Below, in pieces: positions 8,085-17,005 of a DNA stretch of 64,000 bases (position 1 is its first letter; the number at the start of each line of letters is the position of its first letter). This DNA is from Chryseolinea lacunae. GTDB lineage: Bacteria; Bacteroidota; Bacteroidia; Cytophagales; Cyclobacteriaceae. The notes below the pieces were generated by a model, which saw only the letters and a program-made list of their open reading frames with translations, was not told the DNA's origin and did no database searches. A program made the position numbers and the translations under genes. The stretch lies in the NCBI RefSeq assembly GCF_016735595.1, contig NZ_JAERRB010000002.1, positions 632,996 through 696,995 of the forward strand, in the 5' to 3' direction.

Positions 8085-8129
8085 CAACAGAAAAAATGTA
8101 AATTTTTTTTCTGTTGCTTTTAAAGCAAC
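8085..8129 (+). terminator. Terminator-like overlapping hairpins
   Basis: CAACAGAAAAAA at 8085-8096 pairs with TTTTTTTTCTGTTG at 8103-8116, and a second short hairpin (GTTGCTTT/AAAGCAAC, 8113-8129) overlaps its 3' side. It lies 20 bases beyond the broken lipoprotein gene. The A/T-symmetric stem could work in both directions. Confidence 0.6.
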
Positions 8130-8386
8130 CACCACCTTGCCACAAAACAAAACCTACCCCAACGGCATTTACAAAAGCCGAAACGACAAGAACACACGAT
8201 TAACGGATTGGGCTAGACGCGGCTGAATGGCGGCGCGCAACGCACAATCCTGCTCACAGCAAAACATTCTTCTCACAAAAATCCCACTGCAAAGCCATTG
8301 CAGTGGCAGGATGTTCTTTTGCATTATTCTCTCGCCGGAAGATGCCGGTGAGGTGATGGATTTACCTAAAACCAAACCAAACTTTT
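8130..8386. other. Intergenic stretch, no gene seen
   Basis: The only frame here (8227-8502) overlaps the start of the next gene in another phase and has no coding character. One hairpin, CCACTGCAA-AGCCA-TTGCAGTGG (8284-8306), is visible and could be part of a leader; no T tract follows it. Confidence 0.5.
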
Positions 8387-10108
8387 ATGAGGAGTATTTT
8401 AATTCTTATGCTGTGCACCACAATGGTCGGTTTGTCGGCGGCGCAGACCAACCCCGAACCCAAAAACTATACGGCGCCCGATGGCACGCTGTACTGGAAT
8501 AAAAAGCTTCCGGTATACGTCATCCTTTCGCCAACCACCGATCCCACCAAGGGTGTAGTGTTGAAAGAAGAGAATGTGAATCACGTGCGCGTGTATCACT
8601 TCGACACTGAAGGCATCAACTGGATTCGTACGCGGTGGGCTACCGATTCGGTTACGGGAAAAACGTTGTTGCCCGAGCGCGAAGTGATGTGGCCGGTGAT
8701 GGCCGACGGGTTGCCGCCGGTGACGGGTGCAAAGTATCTGTCGAGTGGGAAATTTGTTTCGGGTGGGCAGGTGTATTACAGTGGCGACCTGAAGGTGCAG
8801 TTGCTGGCGCAGGATGCTGTGTCGGGTGTCGAGTCGACCTACTTCAACACAGGGTCGGGGTTTCAGGCCTACCAGGAACCTTTTCCGTTGTCAGCCGACG
8901 GGCCGGTGAATATAAAGTTCTATTCTGTTGACCATGTGGGCAACGCCGAAGACAAGGACGCGGCACGGAACAAGTCGGACTTTATTATTGATCGCACGGC
9001 GCCCGAGTCGGCGTTGACGCTTATCGGCCCGCACGTGGGCAATGTGGTGTCGCGCAAAACAAAGATCGAACTGAAGGGAACGGATGGCGGTAGCGGCGTT
9101 GCCAATGTGCTCTATGGTTTCAACAAAGATGCCTCACAACTGTATTTGAACCTGCTCGACCTCACGGGACAACGGCCCAATGAAAACACGCTTTCCTACC
9201 AGGCGGTCGACCGTGTGAAGAACATAGAGCCTCAACACACCTACGACTTCTTCCTCGACGTGGAAGCACCCGCTGTGGACTACGCCGTTGACGTCGACTT
9301 CTATACCAATCCTTCTGGCGTGAACTATGTTTCGGACCGCTCAAGTTTTTCGCTGAGTGCCACCGACAACAAGGCTGGTGTGAACAAGATCTATTATGCG
9401 TTCGACAACCTCGTGGCCAAAAACGAATATGCATCGTCGCTGAAGGCCGATCAGAAACCAGGGTTCCACAAACTCTACTATTCGGCCGACGACAAGGTGG
9501 AGAACGTCAGCAAGGTGGAAGTGCTGAACTACATTGTGGATGTGAAAACACCACGCATCAGCTACCATGCCATTGGTCCCAAACTGATGCGGAACGACAC
9601 GTTGTTTATGCGTTCCATTAGCAAAATAAACATCACCAGTGTGGACGACGGACCCGGACAATCGGGTGTGAAAAAACTTAGCTACGAGATCGACAACACC
9701 GGCAGCATTGCCTTCACGGAAGATTTTTCGCTGGCAGGCGACGGGTTGCGAAAATTGTCCATCACGTCGTCGGACCAGGTGAACAACGCCACGGCGGCCA
9801 GTCAAACCATTTTCCTCGACAACGCGGCGCCGGAGATTATCGAAGTGTTTGGTGTGGACAACATCGGCACAAAGGTGTTGAAAGATCAATCGTATACCAT
9901 CTATCCGAAAGAAGTGCAGCTCTATCTGGCGGCCACAGACAAAAACGTGGGCACGCAAAGCATTCAATACGCCATAAACGGCGGAAGACTGAACGCCTAC
10001 ACGGCACCCATCAAAAACCTGCCGGCCGCGAACTACAGCATCCTTATCAAGGCAGTGGACATGCTGGGCAACATGACGACCAAAACGATTGTGTTTGCGA
10101 TTGAATAG
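8387..10108 (+). CDS. Secreted protein with OmpL47-like Ig-type repeats
   Basis: A 573-residue exported protein with a clear signal peptide (MRSILILMLCTTMVGLSAAQ). The rest is built from repeated beta-rich units of about 90-100 residues, each with a motif like SGVESTYFNTGSGFQAY, an aromatic block (INIKFYSVDHVGN-like) and D-x-x-APE/AP linkers (DRTAPESALTLIG, DVEAPAVDY, DNAAPEIIEV). This layout matches OmpL47-type beta-barrel/Ig-like repeats of surface proteins. No C-terminal type IX sorting domain is apparent and no enzyme motif is seen. It is likely periplasmic or surface-exposed and structural. A strong terminator follows it. Confidence 0.75.
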   Translation: MRSILILMLCTTMVGLSAAQTNPEPKNYTAPDGTLYWNKKLPVYVILSPTTDPTKGVVLKEENVNHVRVYHFDTEGINWIRTRWATDSVTGKTLLPEREVMWPVMADGLPPVTGAKYLSSGKFVSGGQVYYSGDLKVQLLAQDAVSGVESTYFNTGSGFQAYQEPFPLSADGPVNIKFYSVDHVGNAEDKDAARNKSDFIIDRTAPESALTLIGPHVGNVVSRKTKIELKGTDGGSGVANVLYGFNKDASQLYLNLLDLTGQRPNENTLSYQAVDRVKNIEPQHTYDFFLDVEAPAVDYAVDVDFYTNPSGVNYVSDRSSFSLSATDNKAGVNKIYYAFDNLVAKNEYASSLKADQKPGFHKLYYSADDKVENVSKVEVLNYIVDVKTPRISYHAIGPKLMRNDTLFMRSISKINITSVDDGPGQSGVKKLSYEIDNTGSIAFTEDFSLAGDGLRKLSITSSDQVNNATAASQTIFLDNAAPEIIEVFGVDNIGTKVLKDQSYTIYPKEVQLYLAATDKNVGTQSIQYAINGGRLNAYTAPIKNLPAANYSILIKAVDMLGNMTTKTIVFAIE

Positions 10109-10127
10109 TCACCAACAAAAGTTACGA

Positions 10128-10160
10128 CCACAGCAGGCGAAGGCTTGCTGTGGTTTTTTT
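10128..10160 (+). terminator. Rho-independent terminator
   Basis: CCACAGCA (10128-10135) pairs with TGCTGTGG (10146-10153), followed by seven T residues; it lies 20 bases after the stop of the OmpL47-like gene. Confidence 0.9.
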
Positions 10161-10366
10161 ATGGCCGTAGACGGAGGGCGTTGAGAAAAAAACAGGCAAT
10201 GGCTGTCCCACTGCAATTCTGTTTCAGTGTGCTGCCGGAAATTGGCACACAAGAAACTTTATGGAACATACAGTTTCGCCCATGAAGGAAATGTCACACG
10301 CGGGTGTTGGCATCTCTTAGTGGAATGTTGAGCGCAGGCCGATGGATAAATTTAAAACTACAAAAT

Positions 10367-10942
10367 ATGGAAAGCTCGGATTTTGATGAACTGATGAGTC
10401 TGGTTGATCGCTACGCGGGATACCTGACCGACGACCCGGCAGAGGGACTGAAAAGGATTGTGGATGAACTTGGCGTAGACTCCGCCCTGTTGCGCGGCAT
10501 GCTGTCAATCATTGCCCTGCACCATAAGGAACATGCACCATACTTGCTGAACTACATGACGGTTGGCCTTGAACTTAAACATCGTGACAACCCGGGGTAC
10601 CAGGAGCACCTGAAGTCGTATGCCCCGTTTCGGAATTTTGTGACCTCGCAATTGGACCTGATTGGACTCGCGCTGTTCCATGGAAAGATGACCACCGTTG
10701 AAGGCGTTATTGGCGAGATCGTTGAGGAGCTCGACAAGCTTGCGCACGACCGGCTCATCAGAACCACACCGGTTGTCAATACAGACGATGCCATATTTCA
10801 AGGAATTGAATCGTTGCAGAAAAGCCTGAACAGGCTCAGCGATTTTATCACCATTGCCAACGAACATAAGACGCTGAAAGAGATGGCCGTGATTCAGAAA
10901 TTGTTCGACACACTAACGGCCGATGTGCAAAAGTATGTGTAA
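10367..10942 (+). CDS. Hypothetical soluble helical protein
   Basis: A 191-residue protein not recognised. It has no signal peptide or membrane segment and is predicted largely helical, with leucine-rich stretches (GLKRIVDELGVDSALLRGML; GVIGEIVEELDKLAHDRLI). The ATG at 10367 (MESSDFDELMSLVDRY) is preferred; the frame is open back to 10304 through residues of low coding character. It stands alone between a terminator and a convergent gene. Function unknown. Confidence 0.55.
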   Translation: MESSDFDELMSLVDRYAGYLTDDPAEGLKRIVDELGVDSALLRGMLSIIALHHKEHAPYLLNYMTVGLELKHRDNPGYQEHLKSYAPFRNFVTSQLDLIGLALFHGKMTTVEGVIGEIVEELDKLAHDRLIRTTPVVNTDDAIFQGIESLQKSLNRLSDFITIANEHKTLKEMAVIQKLFDTLTADVQKYV

Positions 10943-11047
10943 CAACCCCGCTTCTGTTGTAGGCTGGCACTTGGAATGTTTGTGATGTTTAGGCAACGCC
11001 GGACGCATGGCATTGTGAGACGGGGTGAAGCGGGTAAGTGCGAAGGT

Positions 11048-11080
11048 GACAAAAATAAAAAGGCCGTCTGCAAGACGGCC
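11048..11080 (-). terminator. Rho-independent terminator for the minus-strand gene
   Basis: On the minus strand GGCCGTCT-TGC-AGACGGCC is followed by TTTTTATTTTT. It lies about 30 bases past the stop of the gene ending at 11110. Three tandem CCTAAA-type hexamers lie between them (11084-11101). Confidence 0.85.
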
Positions 11081-11109
11081 CTTCTACCTAAACCTAAACC
11101 TAATAAACT

Positions 11110-11580
11110 CTATTGTAAAACTATTCGCGACCGGCCGGCTTCGAGCACGGCATAGTCTTTAAGATCTTTGAATGTCTGGGCGTCGAGGGCGGCGGTGGCG
11201 GGGCCGGAGTTTTCGGGGTTGTAGTTGCCTTCGTTGGCCCACCACTTTTTGGCGTTTTCGCGTGCCGATGTTTTGTCTACTTGTTCGAAAAGGTTGATGC
11301 AGGAGTCGGAGATCATCCAGGGTTTTTCTACGCTGCTGTATTTTTCGAAGATCATGTTGCGCATCTGGGTGCCGCTGCTTTGGTTCTTGAAGTGCGACAC
11401 GGTGTAGGACATTGTTTCGGGTTCGGTCATCACCATGTCCCAGTATTTTTTGGATGCTACTACCTGGGCCGTTGTGAGCATGAAGCCAAAGCCCTCTTCG
11501 ATGGGTTCTTTGGTGATGGGACACTTCGCCTTTAGTGTCGTCTTTTTCTTTTTGCCGAGAAGTTTATCCAGGAAAGCCAT
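11110..11580 (-). CDS. Hypothetical protein with CPIT zinc-ribbon-like start
   Basis: A 156-residue cytoplasmic protein, not recognised. It starts with a basic segment (MAFLDKLLGKKKKTTLKAK) followed by CPITKEPIEEGFGFMLTTAQ, reminiscent of a short treble-clef, but only one Cys of a would-be pair is present. A later stretch, ARENAKKWWANEGNYNPE, and the end FKDLKDYAVLEAGRSRIVL are well composed and support a real gene. The ATG at 11580 is used rather than a TTG six bases upstream. It has its own terminator and is monocistronic. Confidence 0.6.
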   Translation of the reverse strand: MAFLDKLLGKKKKTTLKAKCPITKEPIEEGFGFMLTTAQVVASKKYWDMVMTEPETMSYTVSHFKNQSSGTQMRNMIFEKYSSVEKPWMISDSCINLFEQVDKTSARENAKKWWANEGNYNPENSGPATAALDAQTFKDLKDYAVLEAGRSRIVLQ

Positions 11581-11738
11581 AATCAATGTGCGTTAAGTTT
11601 CGGTATGCTATATACTAGATACTCACCGATGGGTGAATAGTTGCATATTAGACTGATAATTCTGCAAAAATGTTACAAAAGCCGGTTTTTGCGTTAGAAT
11701 CGGCCCTGTCTCCTCTGAAAACACGTGCTACTGTACGA

Positions 11739-11750
11739 TTTTGTACAAAA
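11739..11750. promoter_or_regulatory. Palindrome TTTTGTACAAAA
   Basis: A perfect 12-base palindrome between two minus-strand genes, 160 bases ahead of the gene starting at 11580. It could be an operator or chance; no regulator is encoded nearby. Confidence 0.25.
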
Positions 11751-11770
11751 CGGTGACCGCTTTCGTGAAG

Positions 11771-13219
11771 CTACGATTTGGTGGCAGCAGTCTTCGCTTT
11801 TTCGGCTTTGAATTTCTGGAAGCGTTCATATTGTTCCAGGAACTCATCGAGCTTTTCGGCCGGCACTTTTTTGCCGATAATCTTTTTCTTGTTGTCGATT
11901 ACGTATAGCGACGGCGTGGTGAGTGCGTCGTAGAGGTCGCCATAGGGGCCCACATAGGTGCGGGGGCCGTTCACGGTGATCCACGGCGTTTTCATTTCCT
12001 TGATGTAGTCGCGCATCTTGGCCATGGAGGTGTCGGCGCTCACGGCAAAGACTTCCACATCGAATTTCTTGCGATTATAGAACGACACCAGCTTGGGCGT
12101 TTCTTCACGGCAATGCCCGCAGTCGGGATCGAAGATGAAGAGGATGGTGTATTTGTTTTTGATGTCATACATGGACCTGGGCTTGAGGTTGCTGTCCTGC
12201 ATGATGAGGTTGGGTGCGGTTTTGCCCACGAGGCTTTTGCGCAGACGGTCGGCGTGTTCCTTCAGGTTCTTCTTCATCTTGTCGTTGAGCCAGAAGTCCA
12301 TTTCGCCGGTAGCGTAATATTTGTCAAACACGTTCACATATACTTCGTCGAGGCCCATGATTTCGGGTTGCTGGTATTTCATGAGGAGGATAAAGGTGAT
12401 GTATTTGTAGGTTTCCTTGTTGCGTTTGGCTTTGTCGACCATAGCAGGAATGGCTTTGGAGATGGAGTCGGCCTGCGGCGCATAAAGCTTGTCGACGTAT
12501 TCATACACTTTGTCGCGATACAGCGGCCGGGGCATGCGAAGCAGGGCGCTGTCGGCAAGGTCGAAGTTGTCGAAGAAGTGTTGGCGATACCATTTGAGCT
12601 GGAATGTGGAGTCGGTGGTGCCGTTGGCTTTCTTGGGGGCGTCGGGCACTTTAATGACCTGGCTGGCTTTGAGCACGGTGGCGGTGATGGTGCCGGGATA
12701 TTTGGCGATGACGTCGGTTTGATAGGCCACCACTTTGTCGTTCACTTTGTTGAAGCTTTCGCGGGCACCTTTCTTTTTGTCTTCGGCGAGTGTACTGTCC
12801 TGGATCACTTTCAGGAACGGTTCGGCTTCGAAGTGGCGCTCCATGTTGAAGATCATGTTTTCGAAAAACACTTTGTTGTCGATGTCGCCCGTCACCTGCA
12901 TGTTTTTCACATAGTCGTCGGTTTTGGTGACCATGGAGAATTGCTGGTCTTTGCCGACGGCCAGTTCGAAAATTTTAATTTTGTTGAGGACCAGGAAGTA
13001 GACGCCACGTTCGAGTTTCTTTTTGCCTTCGAACACGAACTCGCCCTTGCTGTTCACTTTGGCGGTGTCTTTCAGGTAGGTGCTTTCGCCGAAGTAGTTG
13101 CCCAAGTAGATGGTGGTGTCTTTGAGGCCTGCGATCTGGAACCTGATGTTGTAGCCGCCCTGTGCCAGACACGCCGTGGTGGACAACAGGAGGAAGCTTA
13201 TGAAAACGAGTATGCGCAT
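11771..13219 (-). CDS. Periplasmic thioredoxin-fold protein (TlpA-like, DUF4369/DUF5106 type)
   Basis: A 482-residue exported protein. Signal peptide MRILVFISFLLLSTTACLAQ; the Cys before LAQ could alternatively be a lipidation site. Residues about 25-120 resemble DUF4369 (beta-rich, IAGLKDTTIYLGNYFGESTY). A helical middle follows, then a C-terminal thioredoxin domain from about 335 (VGKTAPNLIMQD) with the redox motif CGHC in FIFDPDCGHCREETPKLV and a cis-Pro loop (TTPSLYVID). Such proteins reduce or isomerise disulfides in the periplasm. The ATG at 13219 is chosen, seven codons inside the open frame. It is divergent from gldA across about 400 bases. Confidence 0.85.
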   Translation of the reverse strand: MRILVFISFLLLSTTACLAQGGYNIRFQIAGLKDTTIYLGNYFGESTYLKDTAKVNSKGEFVFEGKKKLERGVYFLVLNKIKIFELAVGKDQQFSMVTKTDDYVKNMQVTGDIDNKVFFENMIFNMERHFEAEPFLKVIQDSTLAEDKKKGARESFNKVNDKVVAYQTDVIAKYPGTITATVLKASQVIKVPDAPKKANGTTDSTFQLKWYRQHFFDNFDLADSALLRMPRPLYRDKVYEYVDKLYAPQADSISKAIPAMVDKAKRNKETYKYITFILLMKYQQPEIMGLDEVYVNVFDKYYATGEMDFWLNDKMKKNLKEHADRLRKSLVGKTAPNLIMQDSNLKPRSMYDIKNKYTILFIFDPDCGHCREETPKLVSFYNRKKFDVEVFAVSADTSMAKMRDYIKEMKTPWITVNGPRTYVGPYGDLYDALTTPSLYVIDNKKKIIGKKVPAEKLDEFLEQYERFQKFKAEKAKTAATKS

Positions 13220-13617
13220 AGTTCTGTGTTTCGGGGTCAAATTTCAATAATTTATGGATACCATTCAACGCATTCATTCGCTGGGGTGAACGTTTGTAAA
13301 CACGTTAACAACTTTTTAACAGCGTTGGCGGCGGGAGACCGCCAACGGGGGCGGACGAGTATTTTTGGTCGCTACCCGGCCAGGGGTAGAAGCGGAAAGC
13401 CCACAGCCGGGTGGGGTGTGGGTGGGGCGAGGACTTGGAGCGGATAGTCCGCCAGCTGGCGGAACGCCCGACCTTCTGCTCAACGTGTCCAAGTGATCTT
13501 TGAATGGAACTTTTGAACGTGAAAAAGTAAAGATTCGGCTTTAAACTTTCGCGTTTGCGGCGACAAAGCTCTAAACTTGGCGTTCGAAAAGCGGCTTGCC
13601 CATTTTAAACGTTCACC
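13220..13617. other. Divergent intergenic region with GC-rich palindromes
   Basis: No gene was found. It holds CGTTGGCGG (13323-13331) facing CCGCCAACG (13339-13347), and the perfect 16-base palindrome TCCGCCAGCTGGCGGA at 13448-13463, a relative of the one at 4976-4993. It must contain the promoters of both the thioredoxin-type gene (GAAATTTG close to 13250 on the minus strand is a weak -7 candidate) and gldA, for which no good -7 box was seen. Confidence 0.5.
13448..13463. repeat. Perfect palindrome TCCGCCAGCTGGCGGA
   Basis: Sixteen bases, fully self-complementary, and nearly identical in its arms to the palindrome at 4976-4993. Both lie in intergenic DNA. Confidence 0.5.
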
Positions 13618-14565
13618 ATGTCTCTGGCCATACACCAACTCACCAAAATTTACGGCGAACAGAAAGCCATCAACAACATTTCGTTCACGGTTCGGGAAGG
13701 GGAGATTGTGGGGTTTCTGGGGCCGAACGGTGCCGGCAAGTCGTCGACCATGAAGATTGCCACAGGCTATTTGCCGCCCACGGCGGGGCGCGTGGTGGTG
13801 GGTGGCTTTGATGTGATGGAGCAGCCCATGAAAGTGAAGCAGATCACCGGCTACTTGCCCGAACACAATCCGCTGTATCTCGATTTGTATGTGCACGAAT
13901 ACCTTCAGTTTATCGGCAGCCTCTACGGCCTCAGTGGCAACACGCTGAAGCAGCGCACGGGCGAGATCATTGAGCTTTGCGGGCTTGGGTTGGAGCAGAA
14001 CAAGCGCATCGAGGCGCTTTCGAAGGGCTATCGACAGCGTGTGGGCCTGGCACAGGCGCTGATTCACGACCCGCGTGTGTTGATTTTGGATGAGCCCACC
14101 TCGGGGCTTGACCCCAACCAGCTGGCCGAGATCCGGAAGCTGATCAAAGACATTAGCCGCAACAAGACGGTGATTTTTTCGACCCACATCATGCAGGAAG
14201 TGCAGGCCCTGTGCGACCGGGTGGTGGTGATCAACAAAGGAGAGATTGTGGCCGACAACAGCCTCGACGCGCTGCTGCGCCAGCAAGGCAACGGGCAAAC
14301 GCTGCTGGCCGAGTTTGAAGGCAACGTGACGGCCGCACAACTGGGCGCCCTGAAGGGTGTGCAGCAGGTGGCCGTGGTGGAGGGCTTCCGGTTCAGGATC
14401 ACCACCGACGGCATCGCCGACCTGCGGCCGGAAATATTCCGGTTTGCTGCCGACAATAATTTGTCGCTCATCGGGTTGAAGCAGGAGGAGAGCTCGCTGG
14501 AGAACATCTTCCGTGAACTGACGGCCGCGCCCGTCAGCCCCGATGCGTCGGGGGTAACAAAATAA
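13618..14565 (+). CDS. gldA: Gliding-motility ABC transporter ATPase
   Basis: A 315-residue ABC ATPase: Walker A GPNGAGKS (35-42), signature LSKGYRQRV (134-142), Walker B VLILDEP (154-160), H-loop STHIMQEV. The sequence and the following permease and auxiliary genes match the GldA-GldF-GldG system of gliding Bacteroidota. GldA would power the GldF/GldG membrane part; what is transported is not established, and some gliding species do without it. The ATG at 13618 gives the canonical start MSLAIHQLTKIYG. gldF follows 31 bases downstream with its own -7 element between. Confidence 0.88.
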   Translation: MSLAIHQLTKIYGEQKAINNISFTVREGEIVGFLGPNGAGKSSTMKIATGYLPPTAGRVVVGGFDVMEQPMKVKQITGYLPEHNPLYLDLYVHEYLQFIGSLYGLSGNTLKQRTGEIIELCGLGLEQNKRIEALSKGYRQRVGLAQALIHDPRVLILDEPTSGLDPNQLAEIRKLIKDISRNKTVIFSTHIMQEVQALCDRVVVINKGEIVADNSLDALLRQQGNGQTLLAEFEGNVTAAQLGALKGVQQVAVVEGFRFRITTDGIADLRPEIFRFAADNNLSLIGLKQEESSLENIFRELTAAPVSPDASGVTK

Positions 14566-14569
14566 AATC

Positions 14570-14577
14570 TATTTTTG
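14570..14577 (+). promoter_or_regulatory. -7 element TATTTTTG ahead of gldF
   Basis: A full TAnnTTTG match 20 bases before the gldF ATG and directly after the gldA stop, suggesting gldFG can be transcribed apart from gldA. Confidence 0.5.
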
Positions 14578-14596
14578 CGCCACGATCAAAAGCGGT

Positions 14597-15325
14597 ATGC
14601 TTCAGGTACTTTCCAAAGAATTTAACAGCTTCCTCAACTCGCTCATCGCCTATGTGGTGATTGGTGTGTTCTTGCTGAGCATGGGGTTGCTGGTGTGGGT
14701 GTTTCCCGAAACGTCGGTGCTGGACTATGGCTATGCCGACATGGAGACGTTGTTCTCGGTGGGTCCCTATGTGTTTATTTTCCTGGTGCCGGCCATCACC
14801 ATGCGCAGCTTTGCGGAAGAAAAAAAGGCGGGCACGCTGGAGCTGTTGTTCACCAAGCCGCTCACCGATTGGGATGTGCTGACGGGTAAGTTCCTGGCCA
14901 GCCTGCTGCTGGTGTTGTTTGCGCTCATTCCCACCGTGGTCTATTATTATTCCATCTATAGCCTCGGCAACCCCGTGGGCAATGTTGACACGGCCGGTGT
15001 GATGGGCTCGTATGTAGGGCTGGCGTTGCTGGCGGCGGTGTTTTGTGCCGTGGGGGTGTTTGCGTCGTGCATCACGCCCAACCAGATTGTGGCGTTTATT
15101 GTGGCGGCGTTTCTGTGCTTCCTGCTGTTTTCGGGCTTTGATTCAATGGCGTCGCTTAGTTTTTGGTCGGCCAATGCCTTGCAGGTGAAGCAACTGGGAT
15201 TGCTCTATCACTATGAGTCGATGAGCCGTGGGCTGATCGATACGCGCGATGTGGTGTATTTTCTCAGCGTGATCTTTCTCACGTTGTCGATCACGAAACT
15301 AATCCTGGGGAGCAGACAATGGTGA
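14597..15325 (+). CDS. gldF: Gliding-motility ABC transporter permease
   Basis: A 242-residue ABC-2 type permease with six hydrophobic segments (e.g. LIAYVVIGVFLLSMGLLVWVF near 16-36, and FLASLLLVLFALIPTVVYYY). The FAEEKKAGTLELLFTKPLTD loop is the typical ABC-2 coupling motif. Position between gldA and gldG and overall length fit GldF. Its last codons overlap the start of gldG by seven bases, so translation is coupled. Confidence 0.9.
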   Translation: MLQVLSKEFNSFLNSLIAYVVIGVFLLSMGLLVWVFPETSVLDYGYADMETLFSVGPYVFIFLVPAITMRSFAEEKKAGTLELLFTKPLTDWDVLTGKFLASLLLVLFALIPTVVYYYSIYSLGNPVGNVDTAGVMGSYVGLALLAAVFCAVGVFASCITPNQIVAFIVAAFLCFLLFSGFDSMASLSFWSANALQVKQLGLLYHYESMSRGLIDTRDVVYFLSVIFLTLSITKLILGSRQW

Positions 15326-17004
15326 AGTGGGATAGCCGCAAGCTGGGCGATGTGTTGATGTTCCTGAATGGAGCGGTGGCGCTGGTGCTGATCAACGTGC
15401 TGGTGTCGCACTATTTTTTTCGCATCGACCTCACGGAAGAGAAGCGCTACAGCATTAAGCCACAGACAAAAGAAATTCTGAACGCGCTGGAAGACGAAGT
15501 GTATGTGGAAGTGTTTCTCACGGGCGATTTGAATGCGGGGTTCTCACGCTTTCAGAAGGCCATCCAGGAAACGCTGGAAGAATTCAGGATCTATTCGAAC
15601 AACAAAATAAAATACAAGGTCACCGACCCCGGTGTTGCCCTCAGCGAAAAAGCCCGGTCCGAATTTATGGCCGAGCTGGCCGCGCGCGGCATTCAACCCA
15701 CCAACGTGATCGACAACAAGAATGGCGAGCGGGTGGAGAAGATCATTTTTCCCGGGGTGATCATTTCGTATGGCGGTCGCGAAAAAGGCGTGATGTTGCT
15801 GAAGGGCAACAAGGCCGGAACACCCGAAGAAGAAATTAACCAGTCGATAGAAGGCATTGAGTATGAAGTGGCCAGCGCCATCTATGAACTGACAAACGAC
15901 GCGCGCAAGAGCGTGGGCTTTGTGACGGGGCATGGCGAATTGGACTCCGTGCACGTAGCGAGTTTGAAACGCGATCTGACCGAAGCCTATGATGTGAAGA
16001 AGGTGAACCTCGGCACACCGGCGACGCTTCAGGATGTGGACGTGCTGATGATTGTGAAGCCGACACAGACTTTTTCGCCTTCCGATAAATATGCGCTGGA
16101 TCAATACATTATGCGCGGCGGCAAAGTGATGTTTCTCGTGGACCGTTTGAATGCCGCGATGGACAGTGCTTCGCAGGAAAATTACTTTGCGTTGCCCTAC
16201 AATCTCGATCTCGACGACCAGCTTTTTAAATATGGCGTGCGCATCAATCCCGACCTGGTGTTGGATCGCACGTGTGGTTTGTATCCCGTCATCACCGGTC
16301 AGGTAGATGGGAAGCCGCAGGTGAAGTTGATGGAGTGGCCGTTCTTTCCGTTGCTGAATCGTTATGCGACGCACCCCATCACACGCAACCTCGACGCGGT
16401 GGCCCTCAAGTTTGTGAACAGCATCGACACCGTGAAGGCTCCCGGCATTCGCAAGACGGCACTGGTCACCACGTCGCCCTATTCGCGCACGTTCACTGCG
16501 CCCGTGAAGGTGAGTGTGAATGAGCTGCGCAAAAACGTGCGGCCCGAAGATTTTGTACAAGGCAACATTGCCGTGGGCTATTTGCTGGAAGGCAAGTTTT
16601 CGTCGCTGTTCAAAAACCGTTTCACCCCCGAAGGTGTGGACGCGAAAGACTTTCGCGAAGACGGCGTGTGGACACAATTGATTGTGATTGCCGACGGCGA
16701 CATAGCCCGCAACGAAATTCATCCGCGCACGCGCCAGTTGCAGCCACTGGGGTTTGACCCCTTCACCAACCAGACATTTGCAAACCGCGATTTTCTGTTG
16801 AATGCGTTGGCCTACCTCACACAGGAAAACGGACTGATACAAGCGCGCAACAAGCGCGTCACCATTCGCCCGCTCGACAAGACAAAGGTTGTGGCCGAGC
16901 GCACGCGGTGGCAGGTGTTGAACCTGGCGGTGCCGTTGCTGTTGCTGATAGGCTATGGTGTGGCGCGCGCCTATTGGAGAAAGAAAAAATTTGCCCGGTT
17001 CTAG
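15319..17004 (+). CDS. gldG: Gliding-motility ABC auxiliary protein
   Basis: A 561-residue membrane-anchored protein. One N-terminal helix (VLMFLNGAVALVLINVLVSHYFF), a large periplasmic ABC_transp_aux-type domain (motifs RYSIKPQTKEIL, GFVTGHGELDS, GKVMFLVDRLNA), and a C-terminal helix (LNLAVPLLLLIGYGVARAYW) ending in basic residues. This is the GldG architecture. It starts inside the end of gldF. The next gene begins one base after its stop, so it is part of the same operon. Confidence 0.9.
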   Translation: MVKWDSRKLGDVLMFLNGAVALVLINVLVSHYFFRIDLTEEKRYSIKPQTKEILNALEDEVYVEVFLTGDLNAGFSRFQKAIQETLEEFRIYSNNKIKYKVTDPGVALSEKARSEFMAELAARGIQPTNVIDNKNGERVEKIIFPGVIISYGGREKGVMLLKGNKAGTPEEEINQSIEGIEYEVASAIYELTNDARKSVGFVTGHGELDSVHVASLKRDLTEAYDVKKVNLGTPATLQDVDVLMIVKPTQTFSPSDKYALDQYIMRGGKVMFLVDRLNAAMDSASQENYFALPYNLDLDDQLFKYGVRINPDLVLDRTCGLYPVITGQVDGKPQVKLMEWPFFPLLNRYATHPITRNLDAVALKFVNSIDTVKAPGIRKTALVTTSPYSRTFTAPVKVSVNELRKNVRPEDFVQGNIAVGYLLEGKFSSLFKNRFTPEGVDAKDFREDGVWTQLIVIADGDIARNEIHPRTRQLQPLGFDPFTNQTFANRDFLLNALAYLTQENGLIQARNKRVTIRPLDKTKVVAERTRWQVLNLAVPLLLLIGYGVARAYWRKKKFARF

Positions 17005-17005
17005 T

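Noticed and set aside
8227-8502. A 91-residue frame ahead of the OmpL47-like gene
   Set aside because: It overlaps the signal peptide of a well-supported gene in another phase and has no coding character.
12113-13447. A plus-strand frame of 444 residues
   Set aside because: Antisense shadow of the thioredoxin-type gene, rich in V, H, F and G as such shadows are in this genome.
13480-14340. Minus-strand frame over gldA
   Set aside because: Shadow of gldA, which has all its ABC motifs on the plus strand.
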